Position numbers and translations under genes: made by a program
Part shown: in pieces, positions 20,693-28,443 of the stretch
How positions within the stretch are numbered: position 1 is the stretch's first letter
Layout of the letters: the number at the start of each line of letters is the position of its first letter
Notes under the pieces: generated by a model
Database searches by the model: none
What the model was told of the DNA's origin: nothing
What the model saw: the letters and a program-made list of their open reading frames with translations, nothing else
DNA from: Microbacterium sp. ProA8
GTDB taxonomy: Bacteria > Actinomycetota > Actinomycetes > Actinomycetales > Microbacteriaceae
Reading direction: 5' to 3'
NCBI RefSeq assembly: GCF_039905635.1
Contig: NZ_CP157000.1
Coordinates: 930,001 to 994,000 of the forward strand
Length of the DNA: 64,000 bases

Positions 20693-21285
20693 CCTCGTAC
20701 ACGATTCCAAACGTCGTGGCGCAGCATCCGCGGGGCGACCGCATCATGGACGTTTACTCGCAGCTGCTCACGGAGCGCGTCGTCTACCTCGGCACCGGGA
20801 TCGACGCCGGCGTCGCGAACGCGCTCATCGCGCAGCTGCTGCACCTCGACGCCGACAGCCCGGACCGCGACATCCAGCTCTACATCAACTGCGAGGGCGG
20901 CGACCCGGCCGCCATGCTGGCCGTCTACGACACGATGCAGCACGTGCGACCCGACGTCGCGACGACTGTCGTCGGGCAGGCCATCGGCGTGGGTGCCGTG
21001 ATGCTGGCCGCCGGCGCGCCGGGCAAGCGCTCGGTGCTGCCGCACGCACGCGTGGTGCTGCATCAGCCCGCCGGACAGGGGAGGGGCGCGATCCCCGACT
21101 TGATCCTGCAGGCCGACGAGCTCGTGCGCGTGCGCGGCGAGGTGGAGGAGATCCTGGCGCGCCATACCGGGCAGGATGCCGCGAAGCTGCGCGCCGACAC
21201 CGACCGCGACCGGGTCTTCACTGCGACGGATGCCGTCGCCTACGGTCTTGCCGACCACGTGCTGGAGCGGGTTCCGGCCCGCTGA
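20689..21285 (+). CDS. ClpP-like subunit lacking the catalytic serine (ClpR-like)
   Basis: 198 residues, aligned by eye to ClpP: YLGTGIDAGVANALIAQLLHL, QLYINCEGGDPAAMLAVYDTM, PHARVVLHQPAG (His125) and YGLADHVL (Asp189). Where active ClpP has GQAASMGA this reads GQAIGVGA, so Gly100 replaces the nucleophile. It should fold and assemble but not cut peptides by the normal mechanism, like the ClpR subunits of cyanobacteria and plastids. The ATGA overlap with the active subunit suggests they are made in fixed ratio and form one mixed barrel; that is inference. Confidence 0.87.
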   Translation: MTSYTIPNVVAQHPRGDRIMDVYSQLLTERVVYLGTGIDAGVANALIAQLLHLDADSPDRDIQLYINCEGGDPAAMLAVYDTMQHVRPDVATTVVGQAIGVGAVMLAAGAPGKRSVLPHARVVLHQPAGQGRGAIPDLILQADELVRVRGEVEEILARHTGQDAAKLRADTDRDRVFTATDAVAYGLADHVLERVPAR

Positions 21286-21297
21286 GCGAGAGGAAAC

Positions 21298-21677
21298 CGG
21301 TCGTTGAGCGAGCGCAGCGAGACGAAACGCCTCGGGGTCCGTGCGGACATCAGGCGCGTTTCGTCTCGCTCGTTCCTCGCTCGCTCAACGACCGGGGCGG
21401 GGTGAAGCGCGTTTCGTCTCGCTCGTTCCTCGCTCGCTCAACGACCGGGGCGGGGTGAGGCGCGTTTCGTCTCGCTCGTTCCTCGCTCGCTCAACCACCG
21501 GCGGTAGGACGAGCTCGGGGACGTTTCCATCCGGTCGTTGAACGAGCGCAGCGAGACGAAACGCCTCGGGGTCTGCGCAAAAGGTCAGGCGCGTTTCGTC
21601 TCGCTCGTTCCTCGCTCGCTCAACGACCGAGGGTGAGGCCGTACGTCTCGCTCGTCCCTCCCTCGCTCAACGACCGG
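21298..21677. repeat. Cluster of seven palindromic half-elements
   Basis: No independent gene between 21286 and 21666. Forward copies (GGTCGTTGAGCGAGCGCAGC) start near 21299 and 21535. Reverse copies (GCGTTTCGTCTCGCTCG...CTCAACGACC) lie near 21356, 21411, 21464, 21590 and 21638, with variants CAACCACC and GTACGTCTC. Adjacent forward and reverse copies can pair as hairpins. The last copy contains the stop codon of the minus-strand LigD polymerase gene. Confidence 0.9.
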
Positions 21678-22920
21678 CGGATCCGGGGGCGCCGGGCCAG
21701 GACTTGCCCTCCCAGGGGTCGTAGTCGGCGATCAGGGCCTCTTGCGGCGGGCGCTCGGCCTCGGGCACGTGCTGCAGGTTGACGCGCACGCGGTACCAGA
21801 GCGAGCTCGACCCGCGCATGCCGTCGATCATCACATCGGCGGGATGCAGCTGAGCGGCCACGGCCGGATGCCGCGTCTTCCACTCCTCGAGAGCCGCGGT
21901 CGACTCGGACTTGGACTTGGTGCGGGCGATCTCGATGAGCGGCATCGTGGACTGGCGGCGCCCCGACCCGTCTGTGCCGCGCGGCGCCTTCTCGGCCGGG
22001 CCGAGCTCGTCGGCCAGACGCAGCAGCCCGTCGAGGGTGCCCACGGCGTCGTCGATGCCGGCGTGCGGATCGCCGAGGTCGGCGAACCGCTGGGGGACGG
22101 TGAGCAGGGTGAACTCCTCCGGGCGGCGCTTGCGCACCTCGTCCCAGTCCAGCGGCGTGGAGACGCGCGCGTCGGGCAGCGGGCGGATGGAGTAGGCCGA
22201 CGCCACGGTACGGTCCTTGGCGTTCTGGTTGAAGTCGACGAACACGCTCTCGCCGCGCTCCTCCTTCCACCACCGTGCGGTCGCGAGGCCGGGTGCGCGG
22301 TTCTCGACCTCACGCGCGAGCGTCTCGGCGGCGACGCGCACCTGCTTGTAGTCCCACTGCGGTGCGATGCGCACCAGGATGTGCAGGCCGCGGGACCCGC
22401 TGGTCTTGGGCCACCCGACGAGCCCGACATCGTCGAGCACCTCGCGGGCGACGAACGCGACGTCGACGATCTGCCCCCAGTCCACACCGGGCATGGGGTC
22501 GAGGTCGATGCGCAGCTCGTCGGGGCGGTCGAGGTCTTCGGCGCGGACGGGATGCGGGTTGAGGTCGAGGCACCCGAGGTTGACCACCCACGCCAGGCCT
22601 GCGGCATCCCGGATCACCGCCTCTTCTGCCGACGTCCCGCGCGCGTAGTGCAGCGTCGCGGTGTCGATGAAGTCGGGGTGGTTCTCGGGCACGCGCTTCT
22701 GGAAGAACGGCTCGGCGTCGATGCCCTTGGGGAAGCGCTTGAGCACCATCGGCCGCCCGCCGGCCCCGCGGAGGGCGCCTTCGGCGACGGAGAGGTAGTA
22801 GCGGACGACATCGAGCTTCGTGATCCCGAGCTCGGGGAAGACGATCTTGCCCGGGCTCGAGATGCGCACCTCGTGCCCCTCGACATCGAGGATCTCGGCT
22901 TCGGACTTCGCGGGCGTCAC
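21667..22920 (-). CDS. Stand-alone LigD-type polymerase/primase domain protein
   Basis: 417 residues matching the polymerase domain of NHEJ DNA ligase D. It has the N-terminal SSPGKIVFPELGITKLDVVRY, the metal-binding LRIDLDP (motif I), SGSRGLHI (motif II), FVDFNQNAKDRTVASAYSIRP in the motif III region, and the closing PLDWDEV. No ligase or nuclease domain is attached and no ku gene is in the window. The last ~80 residues go beyond the usual domain. GTG 22920 is preceded by TAGCCT on the minus strand with a six-base gap, so it is likely leaderless. The stop lies inside a dispersed palindrome. Confidence 0.88.
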   Translation of the reverse strand: MTPAKSEAEILDVEGHEVRISSPGKIVFPELGITKLDVVRYYLSVAEGALRGAGGRPMVLKRFPKGIDAEPFFQKRVPENHPDFIDTATLHYARGTSAEEAVIRDAAGLAWVVNLGCLDLNPHPVRAEDLDRPDELRIDLDPMPGVDWGQIVDVAFVAREVLDDVGLVGWPKTSGSRGLHILVRIAPQWDYKQVRVAAETLAREVENRAPGLATARWWKEERGESVFVDFNQNAKDRTVASAYSIRPLPDARVSTPLDWDEVRKRRPEEFTLLTVPQRFADLGDPHAGIDDAVGTLDGLLRLADELGPAEKAPRGTDGSGRRQSTMPLIEIARTKSKSESTAALEEWKTRHPAVAAQLHPADVMIDGMRGSSSLWYRVRVNLQHVPEAERPPQEALIADYDPWEGKSWPGAPGSAGR

Positions 22921-22972
22921 CCGGCCAGGCTAGCGACGCCCCACGACATGGGCCAGTGGCCTGCCGGACGTG

Positions 22973-23311
22973 TCAGGCGGCGAGGGCGAATGTCGTGCGG
23001 CATCCGACCGCCGCACGGTCGGCGCCGCGCGATCGGAGGTCGTCGACGACGCCCGCGGTGAGCTCGATCAGCGTGACCTCGAGTGCGCCGGCGACGGCCG
23101 CGATCATCTCGCTGGAGGGCTCTTTGAGGCCGCGCTCCATCTCGGACAGGTACTGCGGCGAGACGCCCGCGCGATCGGCCGTGTCGGCAAGGCGCTCGCC
23201 GCGTTCGTGTCGCAGGCGGCGCAGGCGGTCGCCCAGCGCGTCGCGCCAGAGGGGCTCAGGGTCACGAGGGGAACGCGGCGCCTTCGTCGGCAGCGGGATG
23301 ATCTCGGCCAT
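22973..23311 (-). CDS. XRE family helix-turn-helix regulator
   Basis: 112 residues. The HTH is plain: LGDRLRRLRHERGERLADTADRAGVSPQYLSEMERGLKEPS, with recognition-helix segment SPQYLSEMERG near residues 50-61. The C-terminus is a short tail (TAGVVDDLRSRGADRAAVG). ATG 23311 is chosen: TATCGT on the minus strand ends six bases upstream, and the longer upstream reading has no family sequence. Targets are unknown. It follows no obvious partner gene. Confidence 0.88.
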   Translation of the reverse strand: MAEIIPLPTKAPRSPRDPEPLWRDALGDRLRRLRHERGERLADTADRAGVSPQYLSEMERGLKEPSSEMIAAVAGALEVTLIELTAGVVDDLRSRGADRAAVGCRTTFALAA

Positions 23312-23459
23312 GCGCTCACGATAGAACGACAGCGCTGGGGGCTCGAAGTGGTTCCGCTCTGAGCAGAACCGCCCGGATCTCGTGCACGGAGTCGGAGACC
23401 TCGACCGACGCGCCGTGTCGAGGCATCCGTCACCGGCGTTTCGTCCGCGATCTCCGACT

Positions 23460-23486
23460 CTGTGCACGCGTGCCACGCGTGCACAG
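23460..23486. repeat. Perfect inverted repeat upstream of the XRE gene
   Basis: CTGTGCACGCGT (23460-23471) and ACGCGTGCACAG (23475-23486) pair perfectly over a three-base loop. It is 149 bases upstream of the XRE start and beyond the BI-1 stop. It may be an operator or a terminator; position alone does not tell. Confidence 0.5.
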
Positions 23487-23517
23487 ACCACGTACGGGTG
23501 CCTGGCGAGGGAAAGCG

Positions 23518-23547
23518 AACGGCCGCCCGGAGAGCCGGACGGCCGTT
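23518..23547 (-). terminator. Terminator-like hairpin after the BI-1 gene
   Basis: On the minus strand AACGGCCGTCCGG pairs with CCGGGCGGCCGTT (one mismatch) over a four-base loop, 22 bases after the stop. It is followed by a TTCGCTTTCC stretch. Confidence 0.6.
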
Positions 23548-23569
23548 CAGGAGCGCTGCGCGCGGAATG

Positions 23570-24505
23570 TCAGTTGTCGCCGCGCGCGATAGCGATGATG
23601 CGGAGAATCTCGACGTACAGCCAGACGACGGTGACCATGATCCCGAAGCCGCCGAGCCAGCCGTACTGACGAGGAGCGCCGTTGCGGACACCCTGCTGGA
23701 TGTTGTCGAAGTCGAGCACCAGCGAGTAGGCGGCCATGATGACGACGAAGACGCCGATGAGGACACCCCACGGGATGCCGAAGAGCGGGCTCTCATTGCT
23801 CAGCATGCCGAAGGCTCCGCCCGCGATCGGGGCGTTGAACATCATCAGGACGATGTTGATCAGCGAGAACACCAGGTAGCCGACCATCGCGATGAGGAAG
23901 ATCTTCGTGGCCCGCTTCGACGCGCGGATCTTGCCGCTCGCGAAGAGGGCGAGCGTGACGCCGACGACTGAAAGCGTCGCGAGGGTCGCCTGCAGGACGA
24001 TGCCCTCCCACTGGACCTCGAAGAACGCCGAGATGCCACCGACGAAGAGTCCTTCGAAGGCGGCGTAGGCGAAGATGAGGGCCGGGCGGATCTTCTTGCG
24101 CGAGGTGAAGATCACGACGAGCGACAGCACGAAGCCGCCGAGGGCGCCAAGGATCCAGGGGAGGATCGAGATCTGGCCGGGAGCCGTTGTCGACGTGCCG
24201 CCGAGGGTCCACACCCAGCCGACCGCCGCGAACGCGACGAGGACGGCGAACAGCCCGACCGTCTTCCAGACGGTGTCCTCGACCGACATCCGGCCGGTCT
24301 CGATGGCACCGGCGGGCGGGGCGGCGTACATGCCCTCGAGGTGGGCCTGGGCTGCGGCATCCGTTCCGGCACGCTGCGCGGTCGAGGACTGCGTCGGCGC
24401 CGGGGGCGGGGTCAAGCTCGCCGCCTGGCGGCCGCCCGGGTAGGTCTGAACGGCCTTCGGATCCTGGAAGGCCGGGTTGCTGAACGCGGGGTTGTTGAGG
24501 GCCAC
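23570..24505 (-). CDS. Bax inhibitor-1/YccA family membrane protein
   Basis: 311 residues. A hydrophilic, Pro/Ala-rich head of about 80 residues (NNPAFSNPAFQDPKAV) is followed by about seven spans: WKTVGLFAVLVAFAAVGWVW, LPWILGALGGFVLSLVVIF, FEGLFVGGISAFFE, IFLIAMVGYLVFSLIN, PWGVLIGVFVVIMAAYSLVL and the last near LYVEILRIIAIARG. This is the actinobacterial BI-1 layout. Function in bacteria is unclear; relatives leak calcium or protons. The start is probably GTG 24505 (VALNNPAF). GTG codons at 24514 and 24526 are alternatives. Two palindromes lie at the promoter. Confidence 0.85.
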   Translation of the reverse strand: MALNNPAFSNPAFQDPKAVQTYPGGRQAASLTPPPAPTQSSTAQRAGTDAAAQAHLEGMYAAPPAGAIETGRMSVEDTVWKTVGLFAVLVAFAAVGWVWTLGGTSTTAPGQISILPWILGALGGFVLSLVVIFTSRKKIRPALIFAYAAFEGLFVGGISAFFEVQWEGIVLQATLATLSVVGVTLALFASGKIRASKRATKIFLIAMVGYLVFSLINIVLMMFNAPIAGGAFGMLSNESPLFGIPWGVLIGVFVVIMAAYSLVLDFDNIQQGVRNGAPRQYGWLGGFGIMVTVVWLYVEILRIIAIARGDN

Positions 24506-24534
24506 TGCTCTCACACTCCAAGTCACGGGGGTTG

Positions 24535-24564
24535 AACAGCACGGTGCTGTTGATCAACATTATC
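24535..24564 (-). promoter_or_regulatory. BI-1 gene promoter with two overlapping palindromes
   Basis: AACAGCACGGTGCTGTT (24535-24551) is a perfect palindrome about one base and overlaps TGTTGATCAACA (24548-24559), also perfect. On the minus strand a GATAAT box (24564-24559) would place the transcript start near 24552, inside the palindromes. This looks like a repressor site over a start site. The regulator is unknown. Confidence 0.6.
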
Positions 24565-24671
24565 CGACCGGCGGCCGCACGGCACGGATCGGCGCTGAGA
24601 GACGGCTATGAACGGATGCCGCTTCCTCGCCCGCGGGAGTAGGCGAGGTGGTCGCTGGCTACGCTGGAACG

Positions 24672-25697
24672 GTGCCGCGCCGCAAACCGCTCGTCATCGG
24701 GCACCGGGGTGCACCCGGGTATCGCCCGGAGCACTCGCGCTCGTCGTACGCGCTCGCATTCGCGATGGGCGTCGACGCCGTCGAACCCGACATCGTGGTC
24801 TCCCGTGACGGCGTTCTCGTCGTGCGGCACGAGAACGAGATCTCAGGCACGACCGACGTCGCCGACCGGCCCGAGTTCGCGGACCGGCGCACCACCAAGA
24901 CCGTCGACGGCGAACAGCTCACCGGCTGGTTCACCGAGGACTTCACGTGGGACGAGCTCGCGACGCTCCGCTGCCGGGAGCGGATCCCGCAGCTGCGACC
25001 CTCGAGCGCGAGCTTCGACGACGAGCAGCTGGTGCTGCGACTGCGGGACGTGCTCGACGCGGTCCGCGAAGCCTCGCTCGAGTACGGGCGAGAGATCGGC
25101 GTGGTGCTCGAGATCAAGCACGCCACGTACTTCGCCACGTGCCTCGGCGCCGCCGGCGGGTGGGACATCGCCGACCTCGTCGAGGCGGAGCTGCGCGAGG
25201 CCGGCTGGGCCGATGGCGAGCTGCCGCTGACGATCGAGGCGTTCGAGTCCACGGTGCTGTTCGCACTCAGGGAACGCGGCATCCGCGCGGCGTACGTGTA
25301 TCTGCTCGAGGCGTCGGGCCGGCCTTTCGACCTCTTCGCCGCGCACGGCAAAGCCGCGCTGACGTACCGGCAGACCGCGGCGCCCGCCGGTCTCGACGCA
25401 CTGGTGGGACGTGTCGACGGGATCAGCGTCGACAAGCGGACGATCCTCGCTCCTGACAAACTCGGGCGCACCAGCGGTCCTTCCGCGGTCGTCGCCGACG
25501 CCCACGATCGCGGGCTGCGCGTCTTCACCTGGACCTGCCGACCTGAGAACCGCTTTCTGATCGGGCAGTTCCGCACCCGCGGCGGCCCGGCGGCGTTCGG
25601 CGACTGGGAGGCGGAGTGGGGCATGATCCGCGACGCCGGCGTCGACGGCGTGTTCGTGGACCACCCCGATCTCGGAGTCTCGTTCTTCCGCGGGTGA
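24672..25697 (+). CDS. Glycerophosphodiester phosphodiesterase
   Basis: 341 residues. It hydrolyses glycerophosphodiesters to glycerol 3-phosphate and an alcohol. Catalytic segments are visible: GHRGAPGYRPEHS (the two His and the Glu-His region), VDAVEPDIVVSRDGVLVVRHE with the metal-binding E-x-D, and EIKH. The C-terminus has VFTWTCRPEN and GVDGVFVDHPD. There is no signal peptide, so it is cytosolic. TACGCT (24660-24665) lies six bases before GTG 24672, which decides the start over GTG 24648. An inserted stretch near residues 85-115 is longer than in small bacterial enzymes. Confidence 0.92.
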   Translation: MPRRKPLVIGHRGAPGYRPEHSRSSYALAFAMGVDAVEPDIVVSRDGVLVVRHENEISGTTDVADRPEFADRRTTKTVDGEQLTGWFTEDFTWDELATLRCRERIPQLRPSSASFDDEQLVLRLRDVLDAVREASLEYGREIGVVLEIKHATYFATCLGAAGGWDIADLVEAELREAGWADGELPLTIEAFESTVLFALRERGIRAAYVYLLEASGRPFDLFAAHGKAALTYRQTAAPAGLDALVGRVDGISVDKRTILAPDKLGRTSGPSAVVADAHDRGLRVFTWTCRPENRFLIGQFRTRGGPAAFGDWEAEWGMIRDAGVDGVFVDHPDLGVSFFRG

Positions 25698-25756
25698 GCG
25701 CCGCGCTTCTTCGGCTTCGGGCGGTGCGAAGCGTGGCGCGATTGCGGTGACCCTCG

Positions 25757-26221
25757 TCAGGCGTAGAAGCCCTCGCGCAGGTTGATGCCGTGCTCGACCC
25801 ACGCCTTGAGCGCCGCGAGCATGCCGGTCCAGCCCTCGCAGTTGCCGAACGCGCTCTTCGCGCCGCCGGCGTCAGCTCGCCAGGCGGACTCCGTGATCGT
25901 CACGAGCGTCCGCTCGCCGTCGTCGATCGGCTCGAATTCGAAGGTGGTCGTGGTCTCGGCCTCCAGGCCGTCGCGCGCTTCCCACCGGATGACGAGCCGA
26001 CGCGGTGGGTCCGACTCCACGACGGTCACGGGGAAGCGGCCGGGAAAGTCGGCGAAGTCCCATGTGACGTCGGCGCCCTGTTCCAGGCGGCCACGGGCGC
26101 CGCCGGTCGTGAAGTACCGCGAGAGCTGCTCGGGGTCGGCGACCGCCTCGTAGACCTCGGCCACCGGCCGTGCGACGCGGCCCGACACGGTGAACGAGAG
26201 TGCGGTGAGTTCTTCAGACAT
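25757..26221 (-). CDS. SRPBCC (AHSA1-like) domain protein
   Basis: 154 residues of the START/Bet v1-like fold: SGRVARPVAEVYEAVADPEQLSRYFTT near the start, then the middle strands VTVVESDPPRRLVIRWEA and TTTTFEFEPIDDGERTLVTITESAW, and a C-terminal helix GMLAALKAWVEHGINLREG. Such proteins bind hydrophobic ligands; the function is unknown. It is divergent from an ArsR gene with only 16 bases between start codons, a common pairing, so it is probably repressed by it. Confidence 0.85.
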   Translation of the reverse strand: MSEELTALSFTVSGRVARPVAEVYEAVADPEQLSRYFTTGGARGRLEQGADVTWDFADFPGRFPVTVVESDPPRRLVIRWEARDGLEAETTTTFEFEPIDDGERTLVTITESAWRADAGGAKSAFGNCEGWTGMLAALKAWVEHGINLREGFYA

Positions 26222-26238
26222 GTTGTAGTTTTATAACA
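26221..26238. promoter_or_regulatory. ArsR-type operator between divergent genes
   Basis: TGTTGTAGTTTTATAACA has seven-base arms TGTTGTA/TATAACA with one mismatch, spanning the whole gap and both start codons. It is AT-rich in a very GC-rich context. Binding here would block both genes. Confidence 0.65.
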
Positions 26239-26573
26239 TGACGGATGCCGCGCGCAAGGGGTCCGACGACGACCTGGTGGACGACCGCGTGTTCAAGGCG
26301 CTCGCCGCGCCGCTGCGCCGGCGCATGCTCGATGCCCTGAAGGGCGAGCCGCTCACGACGGGGGCGCTGTGCGCCCGCTTCTCGGAGGTCGATCGCACGA
26401 CCGTGCTGCAGCACCTGCGCGTGCTCGAGCGCGCAGAGCTGGTCACGGGCCGCAGGATCGGCCGCGAGCGCCACCTCGCCCTCGCTCCGCTGCCGATCAA
26501 GCGCATCCACGACCGCTGGATCGGCGAGTACGCGCGCGCCGCGGTCGATCTGCTCGAACGGCTGAACGACTGA
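26238..26573 (+). CDS. ArsR family winged-helix regulator
   Basis: 111 residues: DRVFKALAAPLRRRMLDALKGEPLTTGALCARF, then the recognition helix DRTTVLQHLRVLERAELVTGRRIGRERHLAL and a short C-terminal helix LPIKRIHDRWIGEYA. No metal-binding ELCVCDL motif is present, so it is not a classical metal sensor; it fits the SRPBCC-linked ArsR subgroup. ATG 26238 has no Shine-Dalgarno, and TAGTTT ends six bases before it. Confidence 0.9.
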   Translation: MTDAARKGSDDDLVDDRVFKALAAPLRRRMLDALKGEPLTTGALCARFSEVDRTTVLQHLRVLERAELVTGRRIGRERHLALAPLPIKRIHDRWIGEYARAAVDLLERLND

Positions 26574-26579
26574 CGGCTT

Positions 26580-27362
26580 CTAGCTGAGGCGCTCCTGGAT
26601 CACGCGGGCTGTCGCTGCCGGGTCGGGGCGGTGCATCACCGACTCGGGAACGATCACCAGTTCCGCGCCGTCGATCGCCTCGGCCAGGCGATCGGCGGCC
26701 GTGATGAGGAGGGGGAAGGTCTGCTCGCCGCGCAGCACCGTCACCGGTGTGGTCACCGCGAGCATCTCGGGGGTCGGAGTCGAGACATCTTGCACGAGCT
26801 TCGTGTCGTAGACCGTCGACTGCGCCAGCGGAAGCATCGCCGGGAACTGGTCGCTCGCCCGGATCTGCTCGACCATCTCGGTCGGCAGTCCGACGTTCTC
26901 GAGCTGGAACGTGACGATCGCCTCTTCGGGACGGCCCTCGTCGACGTACCGCTGGAGGCGTTCGGCGAGATCGTCGGCGGGTTCGTCCACGCCGAACCGC
27001 AGCGGCGGCTCGGACAGGAACAGCGCGCGGATCGGCACGCCCCGGGATGCTGCGACCAGCGCGAGCACCGCGCCGGAGGAGTGGCCGAGAACGGCCGCGT
27101 CGCCGCCGACCGCCTCGACCACGGCTGAGAGATCCTCGACCTCGCGATCCGGCGTGGAGCCCCGCGCGTCGCCGCTCGAGCCGCGGGCGCGGCGGTCCCA
27201 CGCGACGGCGCGGTAGCCGGCATCCGTCAAGGCCTGCGCCAGTCCGGCGGCGTCGGCCGCCGTCGAGAGGGCGCCGTTCACGATGACGACGACGGGACCG
27301 TCGCCCTCACCGGTCTGGTCGTACGCGATGGGTGTGCCGTCGGCAGAGGTCACGGTGCGCAT
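26580..27362 (-). CDS. Alpha/beta hydrolase
   Basis: 260 residues. The nucleophile elbow is GHSSGAVLAL (Ser about residue 92). The strand VVVIVNGALSTAADAAGLAQ gives the oxyanion region and VMHRPDPAATARVIQERL carries the catalytic His at the C-terminus. The substrate is unknown. The start is taken as ATG 27362 (MRTVTSADGTPIAYDQTG); TTGGCT lies seven bases upstream, weakly supporting a leaderless start, and the longer upstream reading has no homology signs. It converges with the ArsR gene, six bases apart. Confidence 0.85.
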   Translation of the reverse strand: MRTVTSADGTPIAYDQTGEGDGPVVVIVNGALSTAADAAGLAQALTDAGYRAVAWDRRARGSSGDARGSTPDREVEDLSAVVEAVGGDAAVLGHSSGAVLALVAASRGVPIRALFLSEPPLRFGVDEPADDLAERLQRYVDEGRPEEAIVTFQLENVGLPTEMVEQIRASDQFPAMLPLAQSTVYDTKLVQDVSTPTPEMLAVTTPVTVLRGEQTFPLLITAADRLAEAIDGAELVIVPESVMHRPDPAATARVIQERLS

Positions 27363-27441
27363 GGCGCCCAGCCAAGCACGGGCCGCCGACATCCGCACCC
27401 CCACGTTCTCGGGGCGGCCTGTTCGCTGTCATCGAACATAG

Positions 27442-27489
27442 GTTGCCGACCACATAACTCTGCTAACGTCATTCATGTTGCCGACCACA
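27442..27489 (+). promoter_or_regulatory. Direct repeat at the promoter of the redox operon
   Basis: GTTGCCGACCACA occurs at 27442-27454 and again at 27477-27489, 35 bases apart, just upstream of the oxidoreductase start at 27508. A TAACGT box (27464-27469) lies between the copies, with TTGCCG of the first copy as a possible -35. These could be sites for the MarR protein encoded at the end of the operon; that is inference. Confidence 0.55.
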
Positions 27490-27507
27490 CGAATGAAGGA
27501 GACGGCC

Positions 27508-28443
27508 ATGAAAGCTCAAGTCATCACCCGGTTCGGAGAGCCGGAGGTGTTCGAGGCGAGAGAAGTCGATTCGCCCTCGGCGGGCCCGGGGCAGGTGCTC
27601 GTGCGCGTCGCCGTGGCGGCGGTCAACCCGCTCGATGCCAAGATCCGCGGCGGCGCCCTGTCGTCCATGTTCCCGACGACCTTTCCCGCTGTGCTCGGGA
27701 ACGAGATCGCCGGTGTCGTGGAAGCGGTGGGCGAAGGCGTGACCGAGCCCTCCGTGGGCGACCGCGTCGCCGGCTTCGTCCCCTCAGGCGGCTACGCCGA
27801 GCTGGTCGTGACGACGCCCGATCGGGTGGTGCGCGTGCCCGACGCGCTGCCCCTCACGAAGGCCGCCACCATTCCGACCGCCGCCGAGACCGCACAGCGC
27901 GCGCTCGCGCTGCTCGATGCGCAGCCGGGCGAGACGGTCGTGGTCAACGCGGCGGCCGGCTCGGTCGGAAGCGCCGCCGTGCAGCTGCTGAACGCGGCGC
28001 GCGTCCGCGTGATCGGCACGGCGTCCGAGGTGAACCACGACTACGTGCGCGCACTGGGCGCGACACCGGTGCGCTACGGCGATCACCTCATCGCCGACCT
28101 CGCGCTCGCCGCGCCCGACGGGGTGGACGCCGCATTCGACGCCGGCGGCCGGGGCTTCGCGGACCGGATGCTGACGCTGGTCGAGCCGTCGCGCATCGTC
28201 ACGATCGTCGACTTCGCCGCCGCGCGCCATGGTGTGCAGATCGCGGCGGGCGACCCGTTCGCAGTGGATGCCCGTTCCCTCGCGCCCGTGCTCGACCTCG
28301 CGGCCCACGGGCGCTTCGCCACCGAGGTGGCCGGCGTCGTGGCCTTCGACGGTGTCGCCGAGGCTCACCGTCGCAGCGAAGACGGCCACCTGCGCGGGAA
28401 GCTCCTCGTGCACGTCGCCGACATCGCGGGAGCGAACGCATGA
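27508..28443 (+). CDS. NADP-dependent quinone/alkene oxidoreductase (MDR family)
   Basis: 311 residues. A medium-chain dehydrogenase/reductase without zinc ligands: the N-terminal GroES-like half (VRVAVAAVNPLDAKIRGG, AVLGNEIAGVVEAVGEGV) and the cofactor half with VVNAAAGSVGSAAVQLLNAARVRVIGTAS. It would reduce quinones or enones using NADPH. GAAGGAG precedes ATG 27508. Its stop overlaps the next start as ATGA. With an old yellow enzyme and MarR it forms an electrophile-response type operon. Confidence 0.9.
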   Translation: MKAQVITRFGEPEVFEAREVDSPSAGPGQVLVRVAVAAVNPLDAKIRGGALSSMFPTTFPAVLGNEIAGVVEAVGEGVTEPSVGDRVAGFVPSGGYAELVVTTPDRVVRVPDALPLTKAATIPTAAETAQRALALLDAQPGETVVVNAAAGSVGSAAVQLLNAARVRVIGTASEVNHDYVRALGATPVRYGDHLIADLALAAPDGVDAAFDAGGRGFADRMLTLVEPSRIVTIVDFAAARHGVQIAAGDPFAVDARSLAPVLDLAAHGRFATEVAGVVAFDGVAEAHRRSEDGHLRGKLLVHVADIAGANA

